Part shown: positions 6,993 through 16,108 of the stretch, piece after piece
Layout of the letters: each line of letters starts with the position of its first letter
How positions within the stretch are numbered: the stretch's first letter is position 1
DNA from: Azorhizobium oxalatiphilum
GTDB lineage: Bacteria > Pseudomonadota > Alphaproteobacteria > Rhizobiales > Xanthobacteraceae
Direction of reading: 5' to 3'
DNA: 64,000 nucleotides
Assembly (NCBI RefSeq): GCF_014635325.1
Contig: NZ_BMCT01000011.1
Span: 1 to 64,000, forward strand
Notes under the pieces: model-generated
Databases searched by the model: none
Told to the model about the DNA's origin: nothing
Seen by the model: the letters and a program-made list of their open reading frames with translations, nothing else
Made by a program: the position numbers and the translations under genes

Positions 6993-9900
6993 ATGGCAGA
7001 CGCACGAACCGCCAATCAGCAGACCTCGGAGATCAGGACCCCCGGTTTCTGCGCGCTTTGCAAGTCCAGGTGCGGGGCGATCATGGTTACGCGAGACGGC
7101 CGTCTCATCGGCCAGGAGCCTGACCCGTCCCATCCCACGGGTCAGGCGTTGTGCGTGAAGGGAAAGGCCGCGCCGGAGCTCGTCTACAACACCCAGCGCC
7201 TGCTCCATCCCGTCCGGCGAACCCGTCCCCGCGGCGACCCCGATCCCGGCTGGGAGCGCATCAGCTGGGATGAGGCACTTGAACACAGCGCGCGCGAAAT
7301 GGCGCGCATCCGTGATCAACATGGAGCCGAGGCCGTCGCGTTTGGCTGGACGACCCCAAGCGGGACGCCGATCGCGGACGATCTGCGCTGGATCGAACGC
7401 CTCGCCAACGCCTTCGGGACGCCGAATGTCGCCAACGGCACGGAGATCTGCAATTGGCACAAGGATTTTGCACACGCCTTCACGTTCGGGCGCGGTATCG
7501 CATCGCCTGACTTTGAGCACACCGGGTGCGTCGTTCTCTGGGGTCACAATCCGAGTGCAACCTGGCTGGATCACGCCACGGCCACCACAGCCGCCAAGGC
7601 ACGGGGAGCCAAGCTCATCGTGGTGGATCCCCGCCAGGTGGGGTTTGCGGGCCGCGCCGATCAATGGCTTCGGGTCCGCCCGGGAGCCGACGGTGCACTG
7701 GCCCTCGGCATAGCGGGCGAGATGCTCCGCAATGGCTGGTTTGACTCCGATTTCGTGCGGGATCGAACCAATGCATCGCTTTTGGTGCGCAGCGACACCG
7801 GGCGCTTTCTGCGAGCCAATGAACTCGCTTCTCTTCCATCGGAAGCCGAAGATGGAGATCTCGTTGCCGTCGATGGGCAGACTGGTCAGTTGCTCACTTA
7901 TTCGCCCAGTCGCCGAACCTTTGCGCCGGGTTGCAGCCCCGAGATATACGCCGACCTCGAAGTCATGATCGCGGGTGGGGCTGGGGTTCGTTGCCAATCC
8001 GTGCTCACGCTGTATCGGGCATTGTGCGAGGACTATCCGCCCGAACGCGTCGAGCAACTGGCATGGATACCCAGCGCCCAGATCCGTGAGACCGCCAAGC
8101 TGATCTTCGCATCCCGGCCTGTGTGTTACTATGCCTGGTCAGGCGTGGGACAGCATACGAATGCTACCCAGACGGACCGCGCGATTGCGATCCTCATGGC
8201 GTTGACGGGCAGTTTCGATGCGCCGGGCGGAAACGTCGAATTTTCGAAGCCCGCAGCGCGCGATGTCTCCGGGCAGGACCTCATATCGGCAGAGCAGCGG
8301 TCGAAGTGCATCGGCTTCTCGCGTTCAGCCGTCGGCCCGGCAAAGCGGGGGTGGATTGGGTCCGACCTGCTTTATGACGCCATCCTGGATGGCAAACCTT
8401 ATCCGATCCGTGGCCTTGTCGGTTTTGGACGCAACTTTCTCGTCAACCATGCAGATGCGCAGCGGGGAGCCGCCGCATTGCAGAAGCTCGAGTTCTATCT
8501 CCATACGGATGTCGTGCTCACGCCGACCGCCGCATATGCGGACATCGTTCTTCCGATCAATACACCCTGGGAACGCGAGGCGTTGCGCGTCAGCTTCGAG
8601 GGCAATCAGAGAGCCCACAATCACGTTCAGCTCAGACAGGCAGCAATACGAAGCGAAGGCGAGTCTCGATCGGACGCATTCGTTGTCTTCGAACTGGCCA
8701 AGCGCCTCGGCCTGGGTGACGTGTTCTGGGATGGAGAAATCGAGGAAGGGCTGAAAGCGATACTCGCCCCCCTGGGCATCGATCCCCAACAGCTCCGGGA
8801 GCAGCCCTCCGGCGTCACATTGGACGGGGCTCCGATGTATGGCCGTTACAAGCGCGATGGCTTCAAGACACCAACCGGGCTGATCGAGATTTTCTCGGAA
8901 GCCTTGCTGGAAGCCGGGCAGTCGCCGCTTCCGGATTTCGTCGAGCCCGCTCTCTCACCTCACCGACCGGGCGGCGAGGCATTCCCGCTTGTCCTGACCT
9001 CCGCGAAGGTCGTCCAATATTGCCACGGGCAGCACCGGCATGTGCCCTCTCTGCGGCGGCGCGTTCCTGATCCGGAAGTGACCCTGCACCCGGATGCTGC
9101 GGGCGAACGTGGGATCAGCGAGGGTGAATGGGTCGAGATACGGACGGACCGTGGATCCGCGCGTATGCGGGCCAAGCTTGATGCGAGCCTGGATCCACGG
9201 GTTGTCAGCGCTCAGTATGGTTGGTGGCAGGCCAATGATGTCCTCGGGCTCCCATCCTTCGGCGCGTTGGACCCTTTGGGTCCGAACTACAATCGCCTCA
9301 TATCGGATCGTCACGCCGATCCTGTCAGCGGGGCCACAGGTCTTCGCTCCTCCATTTGCGAAATCGTGCCATTGAAGAGCGAACCATCGCTTGCCTGGAG
9401 CGGGTGGAGGCCGTTCGAAATGACGGCCGGCGAGATGGAAGCGGAAGACATCCTGTCCCTTCACCTTCGCCCAGCTGACGAACCAGCGCTGCCCACTTTC
9501 CACGGCGGGCAGCATATCGTGCTTCGCCTTCCGCTCCCCGAAGGCGGCACGTTGGTGCGCTGCTATTCGCTGTCCGGTCCATCCGGCGACGGGACTTATC
9601 GAATCTCGGTCAAATTGGCCCGCGGCGCCACGGGGACACGGGGACTGATGTCTGCTGCCCTGCATGGCCTCAAGGGGAAGGCGCCAGTTCGGGTTGCTTT
9701 GCGGGCTCCGAAGGGTGATTTCATCCTTCATCGTCCGACAATGCCTTCCGGCTCGATCGTGCTCGTGGCTGGTGGGATCGGAGTGACCCCGCTGTTGGCG
9801 ATGCTCCACCAGTTGCGAGCGGGCAGGGAAGAAGCCCCCATCCGTTTCCTCTACGGCGTTCGGTCGCCGGACGAACTTGCGTTCGCTAGCGAAATCAAGG

Positions 9901-10424
9901 CGATCGCGGCGGATCTGCCTCGCCTCTCAGTGCAGATATTTCAAAGCGGAGAGGCCCTTCCCCCAAGTGCGAGTGGCTTCGCTTTCAAAGCAGGGCGCAT
10001 CTCTCCATCGGACGTTCTTGAGGCTACTTCGGGCGGGTCGCAGTTCCATATCTGCGGCCCTTCAGGTTTGGTTACAGCGATCACCGATGCGCTCGCAAAA
10101 GCGGGCGTGGCCGACAGTCATGTCCACTTCGAGACCTTCGGGCCTTCGGCACGATCTGCAAGACCGAGCGCGCCCCAGCAGGTGAGATTGGGACGCTCTG
10201 GCCGCGTCCTCACTTGGACCCCCGAAAGCGGCTCCCTGCTCGACTTGCTGAAAGACGCCGGCGTCCAAAGCGCGAGCGGCTGCCGATCTGGCCAATGCGA
10301 AGCCTGTGCCATTCGCCTCGACGTGGGAGAGGTGGATTACCCTGCCAGCGTAACGAAGCCTGATGGTGACCACTGTCTGCCATGCGTGGCGATGCCTGTC
10401 TCGTCCATAACTCTCGATGTGTAG
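6993..10424 (+). CDS. Bis-MGD molybdoenzyme fused to FNR-type reductase and [2Fe-2S] ferredoxin
   Basis: A 1143-residue fusion. Residues 20-54 hold a [4Fe-4S] site (C20, C23, C27, C54) of the molybdopterin oxidoreductase family. The molybdopterin domains run to about 560, and a dinucleotide-binding domain lies near 660-790. From about 800 comes a ferredoxin-NADP reductase-like module (RCYSLSG flavin motif; GGIGVTPLLAMLHQL nucleotide motif). The end is a plant-type [2Fe-2S] domain (C1097, C1102, C1105, C1131). The enzyme can thus take electrons from NAD(P)H and reduce, or in reverse oxidise, a substrate in one chain. Relatives include assimilatory nitrate reductases and formate dehydrogenases. 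No signal peptide, so cytoplasmic. The start at 6993 has a nearby G-rich site; 6939 is an alternative. Substrate unknown; co-regulation with the ureide operon is the best clue. Confidence 0.85.
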   Translation: MADARTANQQTSEIRTPGFCALCKSRCGAIMVTRDGRLIGQEPDPSHPTGQALCVKGKAAPELVYNTQRLLHPVRRTRPRGDPDPGWERISWDEALEHSAREMARIRDQHGAEAVAFGWTTPSGTPIADDLRWIERLANAFGTPNVANGTEICNWHKDFAHAFTFGRGIASPDFEHTGCVVLWGHNPSATWLDHATATTAAKARGAKLIVVDPRQVGFAGRADQWLRVRPGADGALALGIAGEMLRNGWFDSDFVRDRTNASLLVRSDTGRFLRANELASLPSEAEDGDLVAVDGQTGQLLTYSPSRRTFAPGCSPEIYADLEVMIAGGAGVRCQSVLTLYRALCEDYPPERVEQLAWIPSAQIRETAKLIFASRPVCYYAWSGVGQHTNATQTDRAIAILMALTGSFDAPGGNVEFSKPAARDVSGQDLISAEQRSKCIGFSRSAVGPAKRGWIGSDLLYDAILDGKPYPIRGLVGFGRNFLVNHADAQRGAAALQKLEFYLHTDVVLTPTAAYADIVLPINTPWEREALRVSFEGNQRAHNHVQLRQAAIRSEGESRSDAFVVFELAKRLGLGDVFWDGEIEEGLKAILAPLGIDPQQLREQPSGVTLDGAPMYGRYKRDGFKTPTGLIEIFSEALLEAGQSPLPDFVEPALSPHRPGGEAFPLVLTSAKVVQYCHGQHRHVPSLRRRVPDPEVTLHPDAAGERGISEGEWVEIRTDRGSARMRAKLDASLDPRVVSAQYGWWQANDVLGLPSFGALDPLGPNYNRLISDRHADPVSGATGLRSSICEIVPLKSEPSLAWSGWRPFEMTAGEMEAEDILSLHLRPADEPALPTFHGGQHIVLRLPLPEGGTLVRCYSLSGPSGDGTYRISVKLARGATGTRGLMSAALHGLKGKAPVRVALRAPKGDFILHRPTMPSGSIVLVAGGIGVTPLLAMLHQLRAGREEAPIRFLYGVRSPDELAFASEIKAIAADLPRLSVQIFQSGEALPPSASGFAFKAGRISPSDVLEATSGGSQFHICGPSGLVTAITDALAKAGVADSHVHFETFGPSARSARPSAPQQVRLGRSGRVLTWTPESGSLLDLLKDAGVQSASGCRSGQCEACAIRLDVGEVDYPASVTKPDGDHCLPCVAMPVSSITLDV

Positions 10425-10607
10425 GAGGCGGCGCCTTGAAATTCAGGGGCCGCATCGGGACAGCCGAGAGCGGACATTTCCAATTCCCAGATGGGCGGCT
10501 GTGGAATGGCAGTAATGGGCACAGCGGCGACCAAGACCGGCCAGTCCGCTCTTGGCCCCAAAAAGGGCGCTGGGATCACTGCGCGTAGGCGGGGGCGCGC
10601 GGAGGGT

Positions 10608-11084
10608 TCAGGCGACTGACATCACGCTTACGTCGCCGGAACGCCAGACATTGTCGACGGTGTTGCGAGTGATAACCCAGACATCGCCTTGTCTGGCCAA
10701 CTCGACGTCGTACCGGTTCTTCATCAGATAATGCCGGGATGGATCGCTGATCGGGACGTGCTGGGCCTCTACCAGCGCGTCGAGACGCGCCGTATCGCCG
10801 TCGATTTCGACCAGCGGATTGCTCACGGAATGTGTCGTGTCGAGCGTGCCCAGCGAGGCGGAGAGCGCCGCGATGAGATTCTTCCGGCCTTGAATTACCG
10901 GATAGTCAAAGCCCGCCTTGGCGGCCGCGGGTCCGAAGTCGGATACGACATCCTCGGCGATCGCGGACGCGAACAGGTCCCAGTCGCGTTTGTCGATGCC
11001 GGCGGCGAACCGATAGAGAGCCTCGACGACCGCCAGCCGGTCGGCGGCGTGGAGATCGGAGGGCATGAGGGCTGTGTTGGACAT
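10608..11084 (-). CDS. SnoaL-like (NTF2-fold) protein
   Basis: A 158-residue protein of the SnoaL_4/NTF2-like fold: a helical start (DRLAVVEALYRFAAGIDKRDWDLFASAIAEDV) is followed by beta-rich sequence with HYLMKNRYDVELARQGDVW near the end. Relatives include ring-hydroxylating dioxygenase beta-like subunits, isomerases and dehydratases. No catalytic assignment can be made from sequence alone. The start at 11084 was chosen over 11105 because of the ribosome site AGGAA before it. It lies downstream of, and reads with, the LysR and AraC genes. Confidence 0.75.
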   Translation of the reverse strand: MSNTALMPSDLHAADRLAVVEALYRFAAGIDKRDWDLFASAIAEDVVSDFGPAAAKAGFDYPVIQGRKNLIAALSASLGTLDTTHSVSNPLVEIDGDTARLDALVEAQHVPISDPSRHYLMKNRYDVELARQGDVWVITRNTVDNVWRSGDVSVMSVA

Positions 11085-11129
11085 GATTTTTCCTGCGTCA
11101 AACATTCCGAAGACCTTCGGCGAAGGTTC

Positions 11130-12101
11130 TCAGCAGGTAGGCCTTGCAGCCCGGTAAGGCAGGCCGTCGCCACTCATACCATCTATTCCGCTCTGGAATG
11201 CGTGCCTCAGGCTCGGCTCGGCCGCAAAGGTCGCCGCCAGGTGGTCCGTGAACAGCCTGACCCGCTGGGCCATCTTGCGGCCCCCCGCGCTCACGGCGTG
11301 GACCGGAACAGGGTCCGGCGCGTCGTCTTTCAGGATCTCGACCAGCCTCCCTGCCTTGAGATCGGAACGGAACAGGGCCGTCGGCCCATAGGTGATGCCG
11401 AGGTCCGCGAGCACCGAGGCGCGCAGATCTTCACCATCGTTGGATCGGATGCGCCCGGTCGCTGCGATCGAAATGACCTCCTCATCGACCTTGAACGCCC
11501 AGGGCACGCTGGCGCCTTCGATCTGGCCTGAGATAAGCGTGTGGCTGGAAAGATCCCCAACGGATCGGGGCGTCCCATGCACCGCCAGATAGGCGGGGCT
11601 CGCCACCGCGATCATCTGCAAGCTCCCGATGCGGCGGGCGACCAAAGCGGACGGCCTCAGATCTCCAACCCGCAAGGCCACGTCGACCCCCTCCTTCACA
11701 AGATCGACACGCCGGTCCGCGACCGAGAACTCGACGGCGATTTCGGGATAGAGGGCGAAGAAGGCTGGCAGGCTTGGGATGACATACATCCGTCCCAGCG
11801 TCGGCGGCATGGCCACGCGAACCACCCCTCCGGGGCACTGGCTCACACCCCGGACGCGGTTCTCCGTCTCCTCCAGATCGCTGACGAGCCTGACGGCGGC
11901 GCCATAGAGATCCTGGCCCGCAGGCGTGGGGCGCAGGCCGCGCGAGCTTCTCTCCAGAAGGAGCGTGCCCAGCCGCGCCTCAAGCGCAGCGACTTGCTTG
12001 CTGACGGCGGGCTGGCCGAGGCCGAGTTCGCGCGCCGCCCGCGTAAAGCTGCCGAGGTCCAGGACACGAACGAATAGCTGTAAAGTCGAGAGGCGATCCA
12101 T
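11130..12101 (-). CDS. LysR-family regulator (CrgA-like)
   Basis: A 323-residue regulator. The N-terminal HTH (LQLFVRVLDLGSFTRAARELG...AVSKQVAALE) and linker helix are followed by an effector domain with VRVAMPPTLGRMYVIP and VDVALRVGDL, typical of the large CrgA/DsdC-like group that controls nearby oxidoreductases. The divergent gene block at 13125-15630 (SDR, VOC, SnoaL, reductase) is a likely target, together with the AraC gene just upstream. The start lies six bases after the AraC stop, so the two may be co-transcribed. Confidence 0.85.
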   Translation of the reverse strand: MDRLSTLQLFVRVLDLGSFTRAARELGLGQPAVSKQVAALEARLGTLLLERSSRGLRPTPAGQDLYGAAVRLVSDLEETENRVRGVSQCPGGVVRVAMPPTLGRMYVIPSLPAFFALYPEIAVEFSVADRRVDLVKEGVDVALRVGDLRPSALVARRIGSLQMIAVASPAYLAVHGTPRSVGDLSSHTLISGQIEGASVPWAFKVDEEVISIAATGRIRSNDGEDLRASVLADLGITYGPTALFRSDLKAGRLVEILKDDAPDPVPVHAVSAGGRKMAQRVRLFTDHLAATFAAEPSLRHAFQSGIDGMSGDGLPYRAARPTC

Positions 12102-12107
12102 CAGCTC

Positions 12108-12995
12108 TCATTCCCTGCAGGCATGCGCGCGGAGTCTGACGGCGTCCTTCGAAGGCGGCAGTCCAAACTGCCGGGCATATTCCCGGCTGAACTGGTTGGG
12201 GCTCTCATAGCCAACGCCGAGGGCGACAGAGGTGGCGTTTCCCTGCCCCGAAATCAGCAGTGAGCGCGCATGAAGCAACCGCACATGCTTCTGATACTGG
12301 AGAGGGCTCAACGCCGTGACCGCCTTGAAGTGGCGGTGGAAGGCCGAAACACTAAGCGCGGCCATCTGGGCCAGGGCCTCGACGCGCAGCGGCCTGGCGA
12401 AATTTTCCCGGATCCACTGGATGGCGACGCCGATCCGCGACAAGGCGGTGTCCGGGGTCGCGATGTCGCGCAGCATCCAGCCGAGCGGTCCCTGCAATAC
12501 GCGGTAGAGGATCTCGCGCTCGTAGGCGGGTGCGAGCACTGCGATGTCATGCGGATGCTCCATCAGGCGCAGCATCCGCAGCCACGCATCGAGCAACTCG
12601 GGCGTGACCGAGGCAACGGAGAAGCCCGATGCGTAGAGTTCGCCTCCGGCAGGTTTGGGCAGGTCGGCCAGCAAACCGGCGACGATCGAGGGCTCCAAAG
12701 TGAGACTGACAGCCAGATAGGGCTCATCGGCGTCCGACGGATGCACCGAGCCCACCGCGGGCAGGTCGACCGACATCACGAAATAGGTCGCGGGGTCGTA
12801 GCGGAGCGTCCGGTCTCCGACCGTCATCGACTTCGAACCCGTCAGGATCAGGTTGATCATGGGCTCGTAGACGGCGGCCAACTGGTGCTCCGGGATTTCG
12901 CCCTGGACCATGGCCACGCGTGGAATGCCCGTCTCGGTGCGGCGATTTTCCGCCCGCGCTGCCAGCGTCCTGAGTTCTCGAAGTTGCATGTCCAT
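12108..12995 (-). CDS. AraC-family transcriptional regulator
   Basis: A 295-residue regulator with an N-terminal cupin-like AraC_N domain (VYEPMINLILTGSKSMTVGDRTLRYD... pattern) and two C-terminal helix-turn-helix motifs (VEALAQMAALSVSAFHRHFK; SVALGVGYESPNQFSREYAR). Members of this subgroup usually control aldehyde or alcohol reductase genes next to them. The start at 12995 follows AAGG by six bases and is preferred to the upstream ATG at 13052. The SDR gene is divergent 130 bases away and is the probable target. Confidence 0.85.
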   Translation of the reverse strand: MDMQLRELRTLAARAENRRTETGIPRVAMVQGEIPEHQLAAVYEPMINLILTGSKSMTVGDRTLRYDPATYFVMSVDLPAVGSVHPSDADEPYLAVSLTLEPSIVAGLLADLPKPAGGELYASGFSVASVTPELLDAWLRMLRLMEHPHDIAVLAPAYEREILYRVLQGPLGWMLRDIATPDTALSRIGVAIQWIRENFARPLRVEALAQMAALSVSAFHRHFKAVTALSPLQYQKHVRLLHARSLLISGQGNATSVALGVGYESPNQFSREYARQFGLPPSKDAVRLRAHACRE

Positions 12996-13124
12996 GTCGG
13001 ACCTTGTCTCACCCAGCGCATCGACGATCAATGCGAAAGCAGAAATGGGCAAGGATCGGGGAGGATCAGGCGAGCGACGACCCGGATGGCGCGGCTATCA
13101 ATTGGGCACCCGGAGGATCAGCCC

Positions 13125-13868
13125 ATGAGCGTTGTCATCATCACCGGCGGCAGTCGCGGCCTCGGCCGCAGCGCCGCCTTGCAGTGCGCGGCCCGCGGCA
13201 TGGGGGTCATCGTGACGTACAACAGCCACCCGGCCGGGGCGCAAGCCGTCGCTGCGGAGATCGCGCAGTCCGGCGGCAAGGCGATCGCCCTCCCGCTCGA
13301 TGTCGGTCGGATCTCCACCTTCCCCACGTTCCGCGAGCAAGTCGTCGAGGCACTCCAGCGGGTCTGGACGCGTGCCGATTTCGACTATCTCGTGAACAAC
13401 GCCGGTCATGGCCTCTTCGAGCCGATCGCAACCATCAGTGAGACGCAGTTCGACGGCCTGTTCAACGTTCATCTGAAGGGCCCCTTCTTCCTGACCCAGA
13501 CGCTGCTGCCGCTTATGAAGGACGGTGGCGCCATCGTGAACATGACCAGTGCCACCACCCGCGTCGCCACGGCGGGCGTTGCCCCTTACGCCGCCTTCAA
13601 GGGCGGTCTGGAGGTGCTGACGCGCTACATGGCCAAGGAGTTCGGCCCGCGCCGCATCCGCGCCAACTCCATCGCCCCCGGCGCCATTCGCACCGATTTG
13701 GGCGGCGGCCTCAACGCGGTGTTCGAGACCATGCTCGCTGGCCAGACCGCCCTCGGCCGTGTTGGCGAGCCGGACGACGTCGGGCGCGTCGTCGCCACCT
13801 TGCTGTGCGAGGACAGCGGCTGGATCAACGCCCAGAACGTCGAAGTCGGCGGCGGCTACATCATCTGA
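13125..13868 (+). CDS. Short-chain dehydrogenase/reductase
   Basis: A 247-residue classical SDR. It has the nucleotide motif TGGSRGLG, the NNAG motif, and the catalytic YxxxK (YAAFK) with an upstream Ser-Ala-Thr-Thr segment. The C-terminal IAPGAIRT and SGWINAQNVEVGGGY are typical of 3-oxoacyl-ACP reductase-like and sugar dehydrogenase-like members. Start 13125 has the ribosome site GGAGG. It opens a co-directional block with small spacers (13, 4 and 20 bases) of a VOC protein, a SnoaL-fold protein and a saccharopine-type reductase. The substrate is not predictable. Confidence 0.85.
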   Translation: MSVVIITGGSRGLGRSAALQCAARGMGVIVTYNSHPAGAQAVAAEIAQSGGKAIALPLDVGRISTFPTFREQVVEALQRVWTRADFDYLVNNAGHGLFEPIATISETQFDGLFNVHLKGPFFLTQTLLPLMKDGGAIVNMTSATTRVATAGVAPYAAFKGGLEVLTRYMAKEFGPRRIRANSIAPGAIRTDLGGGLNAVFETMLAGQTALGRVGEPDDVGRVVATLLCEDSGWINAQNVEVGGGYII

Positions 13869-13881
13869 TCGGAACGCCCAG

Positions 13882-14283
13882 ATGCTTGACCACGTCTTCC
13901 TCTCCGTCAGCGATCTGGCACGCTCCATCGCCTTCTACACCGCCGCGCTCGCGCCTCTCGGCATCACCGACCGCGTCGATTACGACGGCGCCGATGGCCC
14001 GCCCGGACACCCGGACCTCAAGGGGTTCGGCTGCGGCGGCCGCATCTTCTTCTGGCTGCGCGTGGGCGTGGTCGAGGGGCGGGCGGCGCATGTCGGCTTC
14101 GTTGCCGGCTCGCAGGCCATGGTGGATGCAGCGCATGCCGCCGCCCTGGCGGCCGGCGCTGCGGAAATCCACCCCCCGGGCCCGCAGCATCATTACGATC
14201 CACGCTATTACGCCGGGCAGGTCCGGGATCCGGACGGCTACAGCCTCGAGTTCGTCTACAAAAGCTGGCAGCACGGCAGGTGA
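13882..14283 (+). CDS. VOC-family (glyoxalase/bleomycin-resistance fold) protein
   Basis: A 133-residue single-module vicinal-oxygen-chelate protein. The start (MLDHVFLSVSDLARSIAFYT) gives the usual metal His. The C-terminal segment (VRDPDGYSLEFVYK) gives the usual Glu. Such proteins act as isomerases, lyases, dioxygenases or antibiotic-binding proteins. It lies 13 bases after the SDR and four bases before the SnoaL-like gene, so all are probably one operon. Confidence 0.8.
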   Translation: MLDHVFLSVSDLARSIAFYTAALAPLGITDRVDYDGADGPPGHPDLKGFGCGGRIFFWLRVGVVEGRAAHVGFVAGSQAMVDAAHAAALAAGAAEIHPPGPQHHYDPRYYAGQVRDPDGYSLEFVYKSWQHGR

Positions 14284-14287
14284 TACG

Positions 14288-14629
14288 ATGATCAACAGCC
14301 GCCTCCACGCCGCAGCCGATGCGCTGATCGCCGCAACGAATGCTTACGACGTGGACCGCGTCCTGGCGCTCTTCACGGCTGACGCCGTGATCGACGATCC
14401 ATCGACCGGCCATGTGTTCGATGGCCACGCGGGCATCCGTGATTACGTGGCGCGCTTCTTCGTGGGCTACCACACGGTGACCCGCTTCCTGTCCATACAG
14501 ACCCTGGGCGAAGACAATGCGCGGGTCAGGGTCGATTTCACGGGCGATTTCGGGCACGAGATCGGCCGCCTGGACATCGCCATCGACGATACCGGACGCA
14601 TCGTGCGCATCGACGCCGACCTCGAATAA
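14288..14629 (+). CDS. SnoaL-like (NTF2-fold) protein, second copy
   Basis: A 113-residue NTF2-fold protein (LHAAADALIAATNAYDVDRV...FTADAVIDDPSTGHVFDGHAGI), a typical polyketide-cyclase or nuclear-transport-factor-like layout with a single domain. It may help shape or dehydrate a substrate of the neighbouring SDR. It is encoded four bases after the VOC gene. It is not closely similar to the SnoaL-fold protein at 10608, which is longer. Confidence 0.75.
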   Translation: MINSRLHAAADALIAATNAYDVDRVLALFTADAVIDDPSTGHVFDGHAGIRDYVARFFVGYHTVTRFLSIQTLGEDNARVRVDFTGDFGHEIGRLDIAIDDTGRIVRIDADLE

Positions 14630-14649
14630 TCCTCGCGACAGAGACCTCC

Positions 14650-15630
14650 ATGACCAAACTGATGATCTACGGCGCGACCGGATACACCGGTCGCATGGCC
14701 GCCGCGCACGCGCGCAAAGCCGGCCTTCCCCTCATCCTCGCAGGCCGCACTTCCGCCATCGTCGACCTCGCTGAGGCGCTTCAGGCCGAGCCACGCGTGT
14801 TTGGCCTTGACGACGAGGGCGTCATCGACGCCGCTTTGTCGGACGTCGGCGTCCTCCTCAACTGCGCCGGGCCATTCATGCACACGGCCGAACCCCTGAT
14901 GCGCGCTGCCATCCGTAACGGCGTGCATTATCTCGACATCGCCGCCGAGCTGGACAGCTACCGGCTGGCTGAAGAGCTGGACGCTAAGGCACTGGCGGCG
15001 GGCGTCATGCTGCTGCCGGGGAGCGGCGGAAGCGTTGCGATGCTCGGCTGCCTCGCCGGTCATGCCGCAGGTCGGGTGACACGCCCGCAGAAGATCGCGA
15101 TTGCTCTCCACGTCTCTGGTTCCATGTCGCGGGGGTCGGCGATCAGCGCCAGCCAGAATGTCAGCGCGCGCACGCTGATGCGAATGGACGGGCAACTGGT
15201 CGACCGGCCAGCCAGTGAACTTGTGCCTTTCGACTTCGGCAAAGGGCCGGTCGACAGCTTCCCTGTGACGCTTCCCGATCTCATCACCATCGCAAAAGCG
15301 ACTGGTATTCCAAATATCGAGACCTTTGTGCATGTGTCCGGCGATGCCTTTCCCGCGGGCGACCTCTCGCACCTCCCCGATGGACCGTCAGCGGAGGCTC
15401 GCGAGGCAAACCGATATCAGGCGGCGGTGCAGGTCACTGGGGACAATGGAGTGATCGTCCGCTCGATACTCGACACGGTGAATGGATACAGCTTCACGCC
15501 TATGGCGGCTGCCGAGGCCGCACGGCGCGTTCTGGCGGGAGAGAGCCGTCCGGGGTTTCAGACCCCTGCCGGGATGTTCGGCAACGGCTTCGCCGAAACC
15601 ATCGCGGACACGCGCATTGTTGATCTGTGA
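14650..15630 (+). CDS. Saccharopine dehydrogenase-like / trans-acting enoyl reductase-like protein
   Basis: A 326-residue NAD(P)-binding protein. The N-terminal GATGYTGRM motif, LLNCAGPFMHTAEPL and NGVHYLDIAAELD match the saccharopine dehydrogenase-like family. This family includes trans-acting enoyl reductases of polyketide and lipid synthesis and uncharacterised reductases. The C-terminal part is family-typical without a lysine-pathway fusion, so lysine metabolism is unlikely. It is the last gene of the 13125 operon, starting 20 bases after the SnoaL-like gene. Confidence 0.8.
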   Translation: MTKLMIYGATGYTGRMAAAHARKAGLPLILAGRTSAIVDLAEALQAEPRVFGLDDEGVIDAALSDVGVLLNCAGPFMHTAEPLMRAAIRNGVHYLDIAAELDSYRLAEELDAKALAAGVMLLPGSGGSVAMLGCLAGHAAGRVTRPQKIAIALHVSGSMSRGSAISASQNVSARTLMRMDGQLVDRPASELVPFDFGKGPVDSFPVTLPDLITIAKATGIPNIETFVHVSGDAFPAGDLSHLPDGPSAEAREANRYQAAVQVTGDNGVIVRSILDTVNGYSFTPMAAAEAARRVLAGESRPGFQTPAGMFGNGFAETIADTRIVDL

Positions 15631-15918
15631 TTTGGTCGGCGTTGCTCCAAGCGGCCTTGCGATCGTTTGCGGGGCGGTGCTGTGGAGGTCGGCATGATCT
15701 CCTTGAACGTGGACATTCAGGACTTCCGCAAAGGGTCAAAATCCGACCATGTCATTGCAGGATAGACAATGCCCGAGTTGGATCAGAAGAGGGCTTGGGG
15801 TTTCATAGCAGTCCCACCCTGATTAAGGTTTGGCAATCGTCATTCCCACGTTGACTATGGGGGGGGAAATGTTGCCGCTGGCGTTGGTATTGGCGCCGCC
15901 GCAGGTTTCCGGCCCGCC

Positions 15919-16077
15919 ATGACCCTCGCCGTCATCCGCATGCTCTTGAATTCAACGATGCTCAGCCTCGTCTACGTACCGACGGTATTCACCGTGATGG
16001 ACGATCTCGATCGCGGGGCGCGGCGGGTGTTCGGGCCGCTGAGGGCAGGGCCGAGATCGGATTGCGACGGCTCCTAA
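15919..16077 (+). pseudogene. RND efflux pump C-terminal remnant
   Basis: Fifty-two codons before a TAA encode MLLNSTMLSLVYVPTVFTVM, the last transmembrane helix of an AcrB/HAE1-type pump, then a charged tail. The other 1000 or so residues are missing, so it is debris. In the surrounding gap (15631-16108) I see nothing else apart from the hairpin below. It is unrelated to the intact pump at 16888, which ends in a different sequence. Confidence 0.6.
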
Positions 16078-16095
16078 GGGCATAGGAGCCGTCGC
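16064..16095. terminator. Hairpin, 12-bp stem, probable terminator
   Basis: GCGACGGCTCCT (16064-16075) pairs with AGGAGCCGTCGC (16084-16095) across an eight-base loop. It sits 14 bases after the GST stop on the minus strand. It lacks a clear T run on either side, so it may work as a weak bidirectional terminator or protect RNA ends. Confidence 0.5.
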
Positions 16096-16108
16096 GATCG
16101 ATGTTTGC

